Below are positions 10,124 through 19,507 of a DNA stretch of 64,000 nt, piece after piece. The DNA lies in contig NZ_PZZN01000002.1 of the NCBI RefSeq assembly GCF_003046295.1, positions 186,001-250,000 of the forward strand, written 5' to 3'. This stretch comes from Sphingomonas aerolata. GTDB taxonomy: Bacteria > Pseudomonadota > Alphaproteobacteria > Sphingomonadales > Sphingomonadaceae. A program made the position numbers and the translations under genes. Position 1 is the stretch's first letter, and every line of letters begins with the position of its first letter. Under the pieces are notes generated by a model. That model did no database searches and was not told the origin of the DNA. It was given only the letters and a program-made list of their open reading frames with translations.

Positions 10124-10613
10124 GGTTAAGGTGCGAACCGAGCATCGCAACAAACCGTTACCGACTGCCGTTCACTAACGCCCAACCCTTGCTGTTCAAC
10201 GTTTTCGACCTCGGTCCCGAAAGCGGTCGTTGGTTTATATCTCCGTGAAGGCTGAAATTAGGACAATCCTGCCGTTCGCGTGACGTTAAAACGGCAGGCT
10301 CCGTCAGCAGCGGACATCCGGCACCTGTGCGAACGGGACCACAAAACAACAGAGATTAGGCCGCTTCCTGACCTGCAGCTATCAGGAAGAGTTGCTCAAG
10401 AGCGGCTGTGCGTGGAGCGTGCTACGAAAGGTCAGAATCGGCCGCAGCGGCGCGAAGCCAGTCTCGACTGTCAGCCGTCGCGCCGACCGCGTCGCCAGCA
10501 TGTCAATTGGTGGTGAAACAGGCATCGACCTAGCGGTATTGGACGTGTCGTCACGTTCTGAAAATGCTATCGTGTGAGCGCTGACGGCCAACGGATGTGG
10601 GGAAATAAGCAAC
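10124..10613. other. 490-base intergenic region with one hairpin
   Basis: No gene recognised. A perfect 9-bp inverted repeat (CCTGCCGTT ... AACGGCAGG, 10268-10298, 13-base loop) lies about 145 bases after umuC. No T-run follows, so it is at best a weak terminator. The first 61 bases after umuC are part of the segment duplicated at 49338-49398. Confidence 0.4.
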
Positions 10614-11825
10614 GTGCCAAACCCAGATCTAATCGTCTTCGACACGTCGACGCTCCCAGAATATTATGACGACGTCCATCGCATCCTCGCTCTGCCCGCC
10701 GGCCATGTCGTAACCTACGACTATAGCGCCGACCACATTTCCTCCCCAGCCGAGGCAGTCCTGCGAGACTTCGAGCCCAGTGATCGAATCCGGGCCGTTC
10801 TCGCCTATGTTCAGCCAAAGGCATATCAAAAGGGTGATGGTGCGGCAGCGAAGGACGTCCTTAGCGACCCTACGATCCAGACGCTCACGCGACTCGCCCA
10901 CATCGTCGCCGTCCGGTCGTCCGAGGTCGGCGAGCGAACCAGATATTACTTCGATCTCGAACTCGCCGGGTACCCGAACGACAAGAAGACGACCATCGCG
11001 AACGATTTCGTCGATACGCTGCGCAAGCTCGGCGAGATGCCGATGAAGACCTATGTTGCCTTGCTGAACTCTACCGATGTCGGCGCCATGTTCGCGCAGA
11101 ACGCCGACGACCAGGGCTTTTCCAAGGTTGTCACTGCCATGACCCAAGACGGTAACCAGTTCAGCCGCGACACGTTCTGGCGTATTACCTTGATCGAATG
11201 CCGCACGAAATCGCTCATCCCCCTGTGGCTGACAAAGCCGGCAACTATAATGCCAAAGACGGCTATCGAGGGCGAGAAGCGCGTGAGCTATCTAGAAGTA
11301 GTCGACCAATCGACGTTGTACTTTACAATCCAGTTTCAGCGCGGCGACGAACACGGTCGAGACTACCGGATGCGGAAGGTCACCGTCGAAGGCTCGCCAA
11401 AGGCCGCTTCGGATCTAATCCGCAGCAGCTTTGCCTCGCGATCCTTCGGTCAGGAGTTCGTTGCGGTAACGATCCCGGCTACATCCAGTCTCGCAACGCA
11501 GGAAGTGCGCATCCAGTTTGCGACTCAGCTCCACGATGATGATGAGGTCAAGGACTATCCCTACGGCCCGCAGCCAGCGATCCGGGTCCGTTACCGCAAG
11601 GATTTTGCGCGCAGCGCGATTGCCGTCGTCAACATCCTGCTCGCAAGCATGTTGTTTGCTTGGTCAGCGCTGGCAACCAGCTTTGCAACAGCAGTTCCAA
11701 TCGCCGGTAAGATCGTGGCGCTCGAATACCGTGCCCTCTTCATCGGCATCGGCGTTTTGTGCAGCATGTACGCCTATTACCTCTGGTCCGATGACGTGGC
11801 GCTCGACAAGGTTCGCCGTACCTGA
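10614..11825 (+). CDS. Uncharacterised protein with C-terminal membrane anchor
   Basis: 403 residues starting at GTG, preceded by GGGGA at a suitable distance. I recognise no domain. Residues 1-320 are soluble and charged. Two hydrophobic helices near the C-terminus (AVVNILLASMLFAWSALA and ALFIGIGVLCSMYAYYLW) should anchor it in the inner membrane, leaving the bulk in the cytosol since there is no signal peptide. It ends four bases from the stop of the convergent DUF4338-like gene and lies in a defence-rich island, so an effector role is conceivable, but that is inference from position only. Confidence 0.6.
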   Translation: MPNPDLIVFDTSTLPEYYDDVHRILALPAGHVVTYDYSADHISSPAEAVLRDFEPSDRIRAVLAYVQPKAYQKGDGAAAKDVLSDPTIQTLTRLAHIVAVRSSEVGERTRYYFDLELAGYPNDKKTTIANDFVDTLRKLGEMPMKTYVALLNSTDVGAMFAQNADDQGFSKVVTAMTQDGNQFSRDTFWRITLIECRTKSLIPLWLTKPATIMPKTAIEGEKRVSYLEVVDQSTLYFTIQFQRGDEHGRDYRMRKVTVEGSPKAASDLIRSSFASRSFGQEFVAVTIPATSSLATQEVRIQFATQLHDDDEVKDYPYGPQPAIRVRYRKDFARSAIAVVNILLASMLFAWSALATSFATAVPIAGKIVALEYRALFIGIGVLCSMYAYYLWSDDVALDKVRRT

Positions 11826-11829
11826 GTCG

Positions 11830-13041
11830 CTACGTCGCGCGCGCCGAGAGCCTAGCCGGCGCTACGTCGTGCTCGGCTGGCATTGCCGTTCGCGTCAGCC
11901 ATTCGGCATAGATCTCACCGATCGCGAGACTGCGCTCAGTTGGCGGATGGTTAAGAGTCGCAACGGTGGCGAGCGCCTCTCGGCAGGCAAGCGAGACCGA
12001 CCCGAAATAGTGCGAGATGACGTTCGCAGCGATAGCGCGGCGTGGAATACGCAGATGCAGCAAGGCGGCATTGAGCAAATGCTGACGGATCGCCGGATCA
12101 GCGTCATAGCCGTGAAAAGGCTGGATTCGGACATGGCTCCTGCGGATCATGTCGAATGCAGCCTCGTAGGTCGCCTGCGAGAAATGCGCAGGCACATAGT
12201 TCAAGGACCGCCTAACCGTGTGCGTGCGCTCGTAGAGTTTGGCGCGCTGGTCGGCAATCATGTCGCGTCCGAGCCGGATTCGCTCATACTGGCCGGCGCT
12301 GCCGCTCCAGATGCCAGTGGTCGTCACTCCCAAAACGCAGTTCGGATATTTGGTTTCCATATGGCCGATCACCGGATGTGAGAGTGCGAGAGCGGCGATC
12401 AATTTTCCGACGCCGTGCCGATCATATGGGGGGACGGCCATGCAAACGGCGATGTTGAAAATGGATTTCAATGCAGCGTTGCGCAACTTGATCGCAGCGT
12501 CACTCTTGATCCGCTCGCCATCAACCATTTCCGAGAGCGCTGGCCAGCCAAGATGTCGATCGCGGGCGCCGTCGAAATATTTCGGCGATTTAAGCGCAAT
12601 CGCGCCCATGATTCGGTGGGGCGAAGGCGTTCGGTCGTAGATCAGGAACCTGCCGATGCGCATTGTCTTGGTTTCTGCGGCTACGGATTGACCGTAGGAG
12701 ATATAGTTGAACATCGCCTGGGACGGCGCATCCACGCAGGGCACCACGTCAATCGCGAGATTGGCGAAATCCATGCCGAACGGGTCGAAATAGTCAGCGG
12801 GGAACAGGGCTTCCTGCGCGGCCAGTGTCGCGCGCATTCCACCAAGACGCATATTCAACGCTTCTTCGCGCAGGGTCGCCGAGGCAGGCGAAGTGAAGTC
12901 CGGGTCCCAAACAAAAGCAGTCGCGCTGCCGATGTCGATCAGTAGCGCATCATCTCGGCCGAACCTGACGAGATCCCGGTGAAGTTTCTTTATAAAAGCT
13001 GCGGCTGGAGAATTTCTTTTGACAGCGACGCTTCTGAGCAT
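11830..13041 (-). CDS. DUF4338-family protein, Druantia DruA-like
   Basis: 403 residues. The pattern matches my memory of the DUF4338 family: ARDRHLGW (160-166), a long helical stretch, HGVGKLIAALALSHPV (209-224), then VTTTGIWSGSAGQYERI (239-255). DUF4338 includes DruA of the Druantia anti-phage system; its biochemistry is not established. Its 5' end overlaps the upstream ASCH gene by 52 bases, implying co-expression. The DruB-DruE partners, including the large DruE helicase, are not adjacent, so this is not a canonical Druantia locus. Assignment to the family is moderate; function is unknown. Confidence 0.55.
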   Translation of the reverse strand: MLRSVAVKRNSPAAAFIKKLHRDLVRFGRDDALLIDIGSATAFVWDPDFTSPASATLREEALNMRLGGMRATLAAQEALFPADYFDPFGMDFANLAIDVVPCVDAPSQAMFNYISYGQSVAAETKTMRIGRFLIYDRTPSPHRIMGAIALKSPKYFDGARDRHLGWPALSEMVDGERIKSDAAIKLRNAALKSIFNIAVCMAVPPYDRHGVGKLIAALALSHPVIGHMETKYPNCVLGVTTTGIWSGSAGQYERIRLGRDMIADQRAKLYERTHTVRRSLNYVPAHFSQATYEAAFDMIRRSHVRIQPFHGYDADPAIRQHLLNAALLHLRIPRRAIAANVISHYFGSVSLACREALATVATLNHPPTERSLAIGEIYAEWLTRTAMPAEHDVAPARLSARAT

Positions 13042-13472
13042 TCGAGTACCCCAGGTTTTGTCAGGTCGACAAAGATGATCGCCCCCGAGGGATGTCTATA
13101 GCGGAGCGGCCACTTGTAGACGACGGGCTCTTCGATCACCCAAGCATATGTCTTCGATGCGGTGCTATCTTTTTCTACATATGGCGGCCGACCGTCCGCA
13201 GCGATCTCGAGACGCTCGTGCGTCGAGAGATTTGGTGTCTTCTTGAGCGTTTCGAAATCAATCGGACCGATACAGTCGGTGATCTGACATTCGCCGATTA
13301 CCAAACCACTGCCTGAGCGAATGAGCGCGATCCGGCCGCGAATCTTGGTCGGGAGACCTCGTAGCTCCCATCGTTTCCTGTGCGTGAGTAACATCGATAC
13401 ATAAGGCTCGCGGACCATCAAGGCCCGTTCAGGCGGCGAGGATTCGTCTTCGAGCATGCTGGTTTGAGACAT
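12990..13472 (-). CDS. ASCH-domain (PUA-like) protein
   Basis: 160 residues from the Met of MSQTSMLED; a longer in-frame reading to 13685 is possible but its extra N-terminus looks non-coding. ALMVREPYVSMLLTHRKRWELR followed by RGRIALIRSG and VIGECQITDCIGP is the ASCH fold (beta barrel related to PUA/EVE), which binds RNA or modified nucleotides. The Gly-rich GxKxxExR hallmark is altered here to HRKRWELR. It is upstream of and overlapping the DUF4338 gene, so the two act as one transcript. A reader of modified nucleic acid paired with an effector would be a reasonable guess. Confidence 0.65.
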   Translation of the reverse strand: MSQTSMLEDESSPPERALMVREPYVSMLLTHRKRWELRGLPTKIRGRIALIRSGSGLVIGECQITDCIGPIDFETLKKTPNLSTHERLEIAADGRPPYVEKDSTASKTYAWVIEEPVVYKWPLRYRHPSGAIIFVDLTKPGVLECSEASLSKEILQPQLL

Positions 13473-14036
13473 GCTGCTAATGTGGCCCTTCACTCTCGGG
13501 TCGTCAAACATCGAGCGGTGAGGAATTGAGACCCGACCGGCTGGTTCGCGCAACCCGGGTAACAAGTTTTGGCAAAAGCCGACCCTGACATCAACGACGC
13601 TGAATGACTGGGGTTGGTCGGTTGCTGAAGCGTCGTGATTGACGGCGCTTGGGACATTCCCGACGTTCGCGCGCGATGTATCCAACAGCAGCTTTTGTCA
13701 GAAGCCGACGTTCGACGTTAGCTCCTGGCCAGGAGTTCGAGCCGAAACCGGATCTTGCTGTGACCAATTTTGTAACCTTAACTGTCTGATTCTCCGTTTG
13801 GCGCAGTGTGATCTGTTTTGCCCAGAAAAGTCAGCTGGTCCGAAAATGGCTGCAACCTTGGCATCTGACATCGTGCTTCTCCATCCTGGTCACCGCGGGT
13901 GGTGCGGCACCGATGGATGGAGAATGGGTCGGAGCATCTGCTCGCAACATCGAACTCACATTGGATGTCGGCTGGCCGATCGTTGGGGGAGCCTACACCA
14001 TCGTATAGGTCGCATCCGACCGTTTTATTGGTACGA
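13473..14036. other. Intergenic region with a sphingomonad-type short repeat
   Basis: No gene recognised. At 13688-13713 lies a 26-base motif (core GCAGCTTTTGTCAG, then GACGTTC) that recurs at 16514-16539 with 24 of 26 bases matching. A second motif, GAAYGACYGG then TTGGTCG, also occurs near both copies (about 13604 and 16553). These look like dispersed intergenic repeats. Confidence 0.4.
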
Positions 14037-14699
14037 TCAGGCCGGCATCTCGAACGACTTCGACAGCATCGAGATCACTTTGAACTTGCCGAAGAAAAGA
14101 TGCACGATCGTAATGCTGCCCTCGAAATCGGGAAGTCCGAACACCTCGGCCGTATAGATGCGCTCGTTGTGCAAGCCAGGCTTGCCGAATTCCATCACGG
14201 CAAGCGGCTTGCCGCTGTAGAATTTTTCGATCCCCTGCTTCAGCGCCTTGCTGACAGAATCGCCCCCGGTGGCGAGGCTGGGGTAGATGTGGTTGATCGA
14301 GTAGTTCGCGGGCAACGAGCGTTTTTGCGAGGCGGCGATCAACCCACACGACAAAGCCGTGAAGAACTCGTCGAGCCGTTCGATCCGAACCGGGTAGGCA
14401 ACCCCGCCCTCGACCTGAACAGCGCCCTCGGCGAGCATATCGCGCAATTTTCCGCCATTGAACTCAAGCTGAGGCGCGACCTTGGTGAGCCAAACTTCCC
14501 TGGCTCGATTAGCCGGCGAGGCGTGCATGCAGATCTGGGCGAGGACGTACAGGTCGTCCTTGGATTTGGCGTTGTTGTGCGCGGGGCAGGATTTGACCGT
14601 CACCAACTGGTGCTTCTCGCCTTCGGGGAAAAAGGACCGCGGCGGAATATGCTCCTTCGTCGTGCCCTTCTCCTCGCAGCCCTGGAAATAGCAGGCCAT
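14037..14699 (-). CDS. HNH-like zinc-binding protein
   Basis: 220 residues; the start is fixed by a strong GGGAGG ribosome site nine bases upstream. The N-terminus has Cys3, Cys8, then KEHIPP (Glu16-His17) and SCPAHNNAKS (Cys38, Asn42/43), an arrangement like HNH treble-clef nucleases where two Cys/Cys pairs bind zinc and the His and Asn lie at the active site. The remainder is unrecognised. The gene stands alone. A (GATGAC)n hexanucleotide tract lies just upstream on its strand (about 14729-14752). A nuclease function is likely but unproven. Confidence 0.55.
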   Translation of the reverse strand: MACYFQGCEEKGTTKEHIPPRSFFPEGEKHQLVTVKSCPAHNNAKSKDDLYVLAQICMHASPANRAREVWLTKVAPQLEFNGGKLRDMLAEGAVQVEGGVAYPVRIERLDEFFTALSCGLIAASQKRSLPANYSINHIYPSLATGGDSVSKALKQGIEKFYSGKPLAVMEFGKPGLHNERIYTAEVFGLPDFEGSITIVHLFFGKFKVISMLSKSFEMPA

Positions 14700-15144
14700 T
14701 TGTCGTCCCTCCCTTGTCGCGCTTCGCGATCGTCATCGTCATCGTCATCGTGGCCTTTGGCCGGCGATGTGTCGGATAGATATGAATTTTTGGTACGGCC
14801 GACGGTTAGATCTCGTCGATCCGCCGGTTTTCGTCCGACAGAAAGGTAAGCTCGCGCCAGTCGGTTTGGCGCGCCGGTGCCGCCGTAATAGCGCGGCGAC
14901 AATGGAGCGGTGTGTGCCTTGAAATGGCCAGGCGCCGTTCTATTTGGAGGGTGTCAGGGTCGTGAGCGTATTTCAATACGCGACAAAGAACCGCTTCCGG
15001 TGAGAGTCGGGAGATCTGAACGGCTCGAACCAACGGGCTGCCGGTGACCTGTTTCGCGCGTATGCGCGGGACGGGTATCGGCATGCGGTTCTCCGATCCC
15101 GTCCTTTTCCAAAGAACCCACCACTACGATGGTTGGAGAATGAC
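14700..15144. other. Intergenic region with a CGTCAT hexamer tract
   Basis: No gene is supported. It contains about three and a half tandem copies of CGTCAT (14729-14752) and carries the promoters of the two divergent flanking genes. Confidence 0.35.
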
Positions 15145-15474
15145 ATGGGAAAGTTGCTCGAATTTCCGAACAAGCTCAGCTTAACGATACGCAGCGGCCG
15201 GCAGCACCGGATCGCGGTCAAGGTGATCGACACGATCAACCCGCGATTAACGCGTTGGGTGACCCAGTTTTTCGTACAAGAGGCTGAATTCAACGCGCAT
15301 ACCGGGTTTAGCGACGAGTTGGTCGCCAATGGCGACAAGCATCGGTTCGACGTCACCAGCACGCGCGCTGTTCGCCGGTTCATTGCGGGGACGCTGCATT
15401 TGGTTAGCGACGACAAGCTGGCAATATGGGTTGATGGCGTTCGTGTGTGCCCGCTCGTAACCCGCCGCGCTTAG
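15145..15474 (+). CDS. Small uncharacterised protein
   Basis: 109 residues starting at the ATG of MGKLLEFPNKLS, with GGAGAAT just upstream; an ATG 12 bases earlier is less well placed. A basic, mostly beta-looking protein (KHRFDVTSTRAVRRF, DKLAIWVDGVRVCP) without signal peptide or membrane helix. No family recognised. Codon use is like neighbouring genes, which supports it as coding. Confidence 0.5.
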   Translation: MGKLLEFPNKLSLTIRSGRQHRIAVKVIDTINPRLTRWVTQFFVQEAEFNAHTGFSDELVANGDKHRFDVTSTRAVRRFIAGTLHLVSDDKLAIWVDGVRVCPLVTRRA

Positions 15475-15583
15475 CTTTGGGTCGAGCGGAGGTCCTTCGA
15501 TCTCCGCTCCTTTCGTTTCACCCGTACAGTTTTCTAAGTTTGCCTAAGCCATCAGGGTCCCGCACTGCGCCACTGAGCGCTGA

Positions 15584-16354
15584 TCACCTCGCCGCTAGGT
15601 CGCCGTCGTGGATCTCTACCACTGCCGTACCGCTGAAATTGCCCACGCTTTCGCAAGGCGCTGGGTTGCGCTGCGAGGAGGCTTCAGCCGCGAGGAGACG
15701 AGGATTTGGAAGCGACATCGTGCCGAGTTTAGCCATCACAGGATCCTTGGCCTCAGCGAGTTTGCTCAACAGACGGTGAATGTCGGTGTGGCGCTTACTC
15801 ACCTTCTCCTCGCAGAGCGCGAGCACCATCTCCACCAGATATTCGGCGCGCCTCGCCAATGCGGCGCGGTTGTGCATCCGACTGGACAAGAACCCAAGCT
15901 GGCGATCGCGATCGGAAGGCCGAAGCACCAACGCCTCTTCGAGCAGCGGGGCGCCATCGACCGGCTGCCCCTTCCCGAAATGCGCGATTTCCTTGTCGCG
16001 AAGTTGCATAAGTTCGCGATGCACTGCCCGTAGATCCGTCGGTAGCTTGCCCTCGCCAAACCATTTTCTTCGAGCGATCGGCTTCGTATCCGTCGCTCGT
16101 GCATAGAGAATGATGGCGTTGGTCATCAGCGAGCCGACGATCGTCGTCATGTCGTCGTCACTCAGCGGTGTTTCGTCACCGGCATGCGTCAGACGACGCA
16201 GCAAATTCAGACCGAGCAACGCCTCCCGCAGATCTCTGTGCGCTGATGACACGGCAGCGGCGCGTTCGATCGCCTCGACCAGGTCGGGGTGCTGCCCGTC
16301 CGCGCTAAGAACGGTTGCGAGCTCAGATAGATTATAGACGGTGGCGGCGGTCAT
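15584..16354 (-). CDS. Uncharacterised helical protein, possible HEPN-like motif
   Basis: 256 residues, nearly all helix by composition. Around residue 135 it reads RELMQLRDKEIAHFGKG; the R-x5-H within RDKEIAH resembles the RX4-6H signature of HEPN ribonucleases, and sequences like this are common in HEPN/AbiV-type proteins. That is a single motif in a protein I cannot otherwise place, so the nuclease idea is weak. The gene stands alone between intergenic regions and no MNT-type partner is adjacent. Confidence 0.5.
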   Translation of the reverse strand: MTAATVYNLSELATVLSADGQHPDLVEAIERAAAVSSAHRDLREALLGLNLLRRLTHAGDETPLSDDDMTTIVGSLMTNAIILYARATDTKPIARRKWFGEGKLPTDLRAVHRELMQLRDKEIAHFGKGQPVDGAPLLEEALVLRPSDRDRQLGFLSSRMHNRAALARRAEYLVEMVLALCEEKVSKRHTDIHRLLSKLAEAKDPVMAKLGTMSLPNPRLLAAEASSQRNPAPCESVGNFSGTAVVEIHDGDLAAR

Positions 16355-16801
16355 CCGTCCAACGTGGCAGCGGCCGGGAGGTTTGACTAGCCTCCCCGAC
16401 CGACGCCGTCAGTCCAAGGTTGCCACGATTGGTTCGGCTGGGATTACTGGCGGCCTGCACGAATGTCCCGGATTAGGGCGCATTCCTGACCGTCTAAATC
16501 GAGTGATCTATAGGCAGCTTTTGTCAGGAGCAGACGTTCACAGTAGCTGATCCGAACGACCGGCTTTGGTCGCTGGCCGCCACCCCCCGGCGACTCTCAT
16601 GACCGGTAGCTATCGCTTCCTACCCAAAGGCGCTCAAGCAGAGATTCTCCCAAACTAAGTTCGCCATTATCGGCCGCATCAAGCGAACGGCATAGTTACG
16701 TAAGTGGGGTTAGGTCCGCGGTAGTTGTAAAAACTGCGACCGTAACTCGGTGACGAGTTGTTCCTATCGCCTTCAGGCGAAGACTCTGGCAGCGAGACCA
16801 G
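16355..16801. other. Intergenic region with second copy of the 26-base repeat
   Basis: No gene recognised. 16514-16539 repeats the motif at 13688-13713 with two mismatches, followed at about 16553 by the GAACGACCGG-TTTGGTCG motif. The last 40 bases contain the promoter region of the EamA gene. Confidence 0.4.
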
Positions 16802-17698
16802 ATGAACCGGCTTGCCTTTCTCGCGCTCGCGGTTGCGGGTCTCTTCTGGGGCCTCGGCTTTCCGCTTGGGAAGCTCGTGCTCCGCGAAGTGACCCCTGCA
16901 CATATGGTGCTGCTGCGCTTCGCGGTTTCCACCATTGTAGCGTTGCCTTTCGCGCTGGCGAGCGTCGAGGCGCGTGCGTTGTTCAGATCGCCGCCAGTCT
17001 TGTTGGCGGGGGCGTTCTACGGTCTTGCCTTCATTGTTCAGTTCGAAGGTTTGGCGGGCGTCACCGTGACGCTTGCAGCTTTGTTGGTCGGGGCAATGCC
17101 CGCGTTAATCGCGGTAGCGGCGCATCTGATGGGCGAACGCGTAAGCCGAGCGTCTTGGATCGGGGTGGCGGCGGCCACGACTGGGGCTGCACTGATCGCG
17201 GGAAAGCCGGGCGGCGCGGGCACTGCGATTGGCATCGCTCTGTCATTGTTGTCCCTTCTTATCTTTCTCACCTGGCTGCTGGTTCTAAAGCGCGTGCCGG
17301 TCACGCGGCCGGCGATGGCCGTGCCCGCGGTGACGCTGGTCGTCGCGACCGTCACGATATTGCCGATCGCGTTGTTCCTCCACGGGCCCCCGCCGCTCGA
17401 ATTAAGCACGTCGACCTGGGCTGGAATCCTGGGGCAGGGGCTGCTCTCGACCTTCCTGGCGACCGCGGCGTGGCAATACGGCGCGACGCGCGTCGACAGC
17501 GCTAGTGCTGGCGTGTTCATTAACATCGAACCCTTGGTCGGTGCCACGCTTGGCATCGGCTTGTTCGGCGATCCGGCGGGGTGGCCGCTCCTGCTGGGCG
17601 GGGTGTTGATCGTCTTGGGCAGCGTCGTTGTCGTCAGGGGTGAGCGCGTGGATTCCAGTCATGTCACCGATGCAACGCATGGTCTGACGTTGGACTAG
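16802..17698 (+). CDS. EamA/DMT-family permease
   Basis: 298 residues with ten evenly spaced hydrophobic helices, the two-repeat EamA layout. The first helix reads LALAVAGLFWGLGFPLGK, typical of the family, and the second repeat carries WAGILGQGLLSTFLATAAWQ with SAGVFINIEPLVGATLGI. Drug/metabolite transporters of this family export amino acids, metabolites or toxic compounds across the inner membrane; the substrate cannot be told from sequence. Single gene, no evident regulator. Confidence 0.85.
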   Translation: MNRLAFLALAVAGLFWGLGFPLGKLVLREVTPAHMVLLRFAVSTIVALPFALASVEARALFRSPPVLLAGAFYGLAFIVQFEGLAGVTVTLAALLVGAMPALIAVAAHLMGERVSRASWIGVAAATTGAALIAGKPGGAGTAIGIALSLLSLLIFLTWLLVLKRVPVTRPAMAVPAVTLVVATVTILPIALFLHGPPPLELSTSTWAGILGQGLLSTFLATAAWQYGATRVDSASAGVFINIEPLVGATLGIGLFGDPAGWPLLLGGVLIVLGSVVVVRGERVDSSHVTDATHGLTLD

Positions 17699-17942
17699 GT
17701 CGTTGTCGGGCGTCGACGTCCCAGTGCATCACGTCGAGGTCGCTCCGGCCGCCTTGTTCGCCGACGAGACGGTGCGGCTGTCGAGATAAAGCCTTTTCGC
17801 ATTGAATCGGATTTCCATCGGCTTGGCGGTCAGCTAACCGGCGCCGAACGGCTCCGTTAGTGACTCGGGCTCCCCGTCAGATCTCGCTCGATTGCACATG
17901 CCGGGACGTCGCAACGTAGCATGACGCGGAACAAGCCTCGGA

Positions 17943-19283
17943 TCAGGCAGCTAGGTCGAAGACGACAGGTTTGCGCTGGTTGACCAAATGGACCTTAGTG
18001 AGCTTCCCTACGTCGCTCCAAAACGCCTCTACGCCTTCGACGAATTGGGTCAAATATTCCGGTCGCAGATGGCGATAATGTCGATTGTTGGTCCCAGTGC
18101 CGCGATGGCCGGCCGCAGTTTCGATCTGCGCTTCAGGCACGCCACGTCGGTGCATTTCGGTGCTGGTCGTATGCCGAAGCGTGTTTGGTGATCCCAAGCC
18201 CACAAGCTTGGGTCTTGGTGCGGTTTCGCCCAGCTTGTGCCGCGGCGGCAGCCAGATCGGGGAGCCTTCCTCATCGATCGCTTGATGACAGATGCCAGCT
18301 GCAATAAGTGTCTTGCTAAAGGCAGTCTTAATCCTATCCGTGGGCAGGTATTCGAACCACGGCTCACCAGTGCTTGGGTCGAGATGCCGCTTTTGCCACT
18401 GTATCGCACGGCCGTGATAGAGATCTAGCCATGGTGCGAGCGTAGGGCAAATGGGAACAATCGAGCGCCGCTTCTTGGTTTGCTGACGACCAGGGGCATT
18501 GAAATAGATCAGCCCGTCGCGAACCTGCTGATCCTTGTTGAGTTCGAGAACGGCCTCAACCCGAGCGTTTGTGCTCAGCATGATCATTGCAAACATATGA
18601 ATGTGCTGGCGGTCTTCCCGAGACCAAGCTGCCTCAAGTAGGCGTGCGACCTGCTCCACGCTGTATACAAGGTCGCGGGGTTCGGGCTTGTGCTTGACGT
18701 CCGGGACAAACGGCGCCGAGGCGATCATGTTGCGTTTCCAGGCCCAATTTAGAGGCTGACGAAGTGCCGCGGTGTCGCGTGAGATGGTGTGACCGCTGAC
18801 GCCCTGCTTTGCACGCCATGCGTGGAAGCGTTCAACAAGCGCGGAGCTGATGTCGGCGACGGTTGGTGGTCCAGGAAGGCGACCTGTGGCCTGCTCGTTC
18901 TCGAAAAACGCCAACCAGTGGCCCGCCCCATTGGCATACCGCACGGGGTCCGAAAGATTGGGCTGCGCATGGTTGATAAGCCAGTCAGCCATCAGCTTCT
19001 CCACATAAACTTGCCCGATCGGCGCCTCGACGGGTTTCTGCGTCGCCAGATAGTGTTCGGCTAGGGCGTCTTGAGCTGCTTTCGGCGGGTGACTTGCGTC
19101 ACCGCCGCCAATGCCGATCGACTTGCGGCAAGTCCGACGCTCGCGTCCATCTGCGGTGGTAGCATACCAGCAGATGGCCCAGTCATCTCGATCGGCGCGA
19201 TACCAGAGCCAATAGGCGCCGAGCTCGTGGCGTTTTGTTGGAGCAGCTTTTGTGGTTCGGTTACGTGATTGTCTTGCTGGCAT
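17943..19283 (-). CDS. Tyrosine recombinase (phage-type integrase)
   Basis: 446 residues from MPARQSRNRTT; a longer frame to 19427 is unlikely to be the start. The catalytic parts are visible: first Arg in STNARVEAVLEL, box II as NTLRHTTSTEM (the usual His two before Leu-Arg is Asn), GH in AAGHRGTG, and the nucleophile Tyr in NNRHYRHLRPEY. The N-terminal core-binding domain (DWLINHAQPNLSDPVRY) is complete. It is about 9 kb from the left island end, not next to a tRNA, so it may have mobilised an inner element or been displaced. Divergent from an XRE regulator. Confidence 0.85.
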   Translation of the reverse strand: MPARQSRNRTTKAAPTKRHELGAYWLWYRADRDDWAICWYATTADGRERRTCRKSIGIGGGDASHPPKAAQDALAEHYLATQKPVEAPIGQVYVEKLMADWLINHAQPNLSDPVRYANGAGHWLAFFENEQATGRLPGPPTVADISSALVERFHAWRAKQGVSGHTISRDTAALRQPLNWAWKRNMIASAPFVPDVKHKPEPRDLVYSVEQVARLLEAAWSREDRQHIHMFAMIMLSTNARVEAVLELNKDQQVRDGLIYFNAPGRQQTKKRRSIVPICPTLAPWLDLYHGRAIQWQKRHLDPSTGEPWFEYLPTDRIKTAFSKTLIAAGICHQAIDEEGSPIWLPPRHKLGETAPRPKLVGLGSPNTLRHTTSTEMHRRGVPEAQIETAAGHRGTGTNNRHYRHLRPEYLTQFVEGVEAFWSDVGKLTKVHLVNQRKPVVFDLAA

Positions 19284-19433
19284 AGGGCGTTGAGCTCTTC
19301 GGCTTCCATGGTTGCGATGATGGGGTACAGTCTGGCGTCCATGAGGACGCGGACGTGGCAGGGATCCAAATGAAGGCGAGAGCCGTTTCGTGCTGCCTTT
19401 CTTATCCTGCCGGCGAGTTCGCTGCATAAGGTC

Positions 19434-19457
19434 ATGTGTGTGTTATATTGCACACAT
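19434..19457. promoter_or_regulatory. Inverted repeat operator between integrase and XRE gene
   Basis: Perfect 7-bp arms ATGTGTG and CACACAT with a 10-base spacer containing TATATT. It lies in the 225-base divergent region between the integrase and the XRE regulator, where a repressor controlling both would bind. Binding by the adjacent protein is inferred. Confidence 0.5.
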
Positions 19458-19507
19458 TGTGTTCTGTCGAGTGGGAACTGCTAGGCGGAGGGCAATGGAG
19501 AACCATA

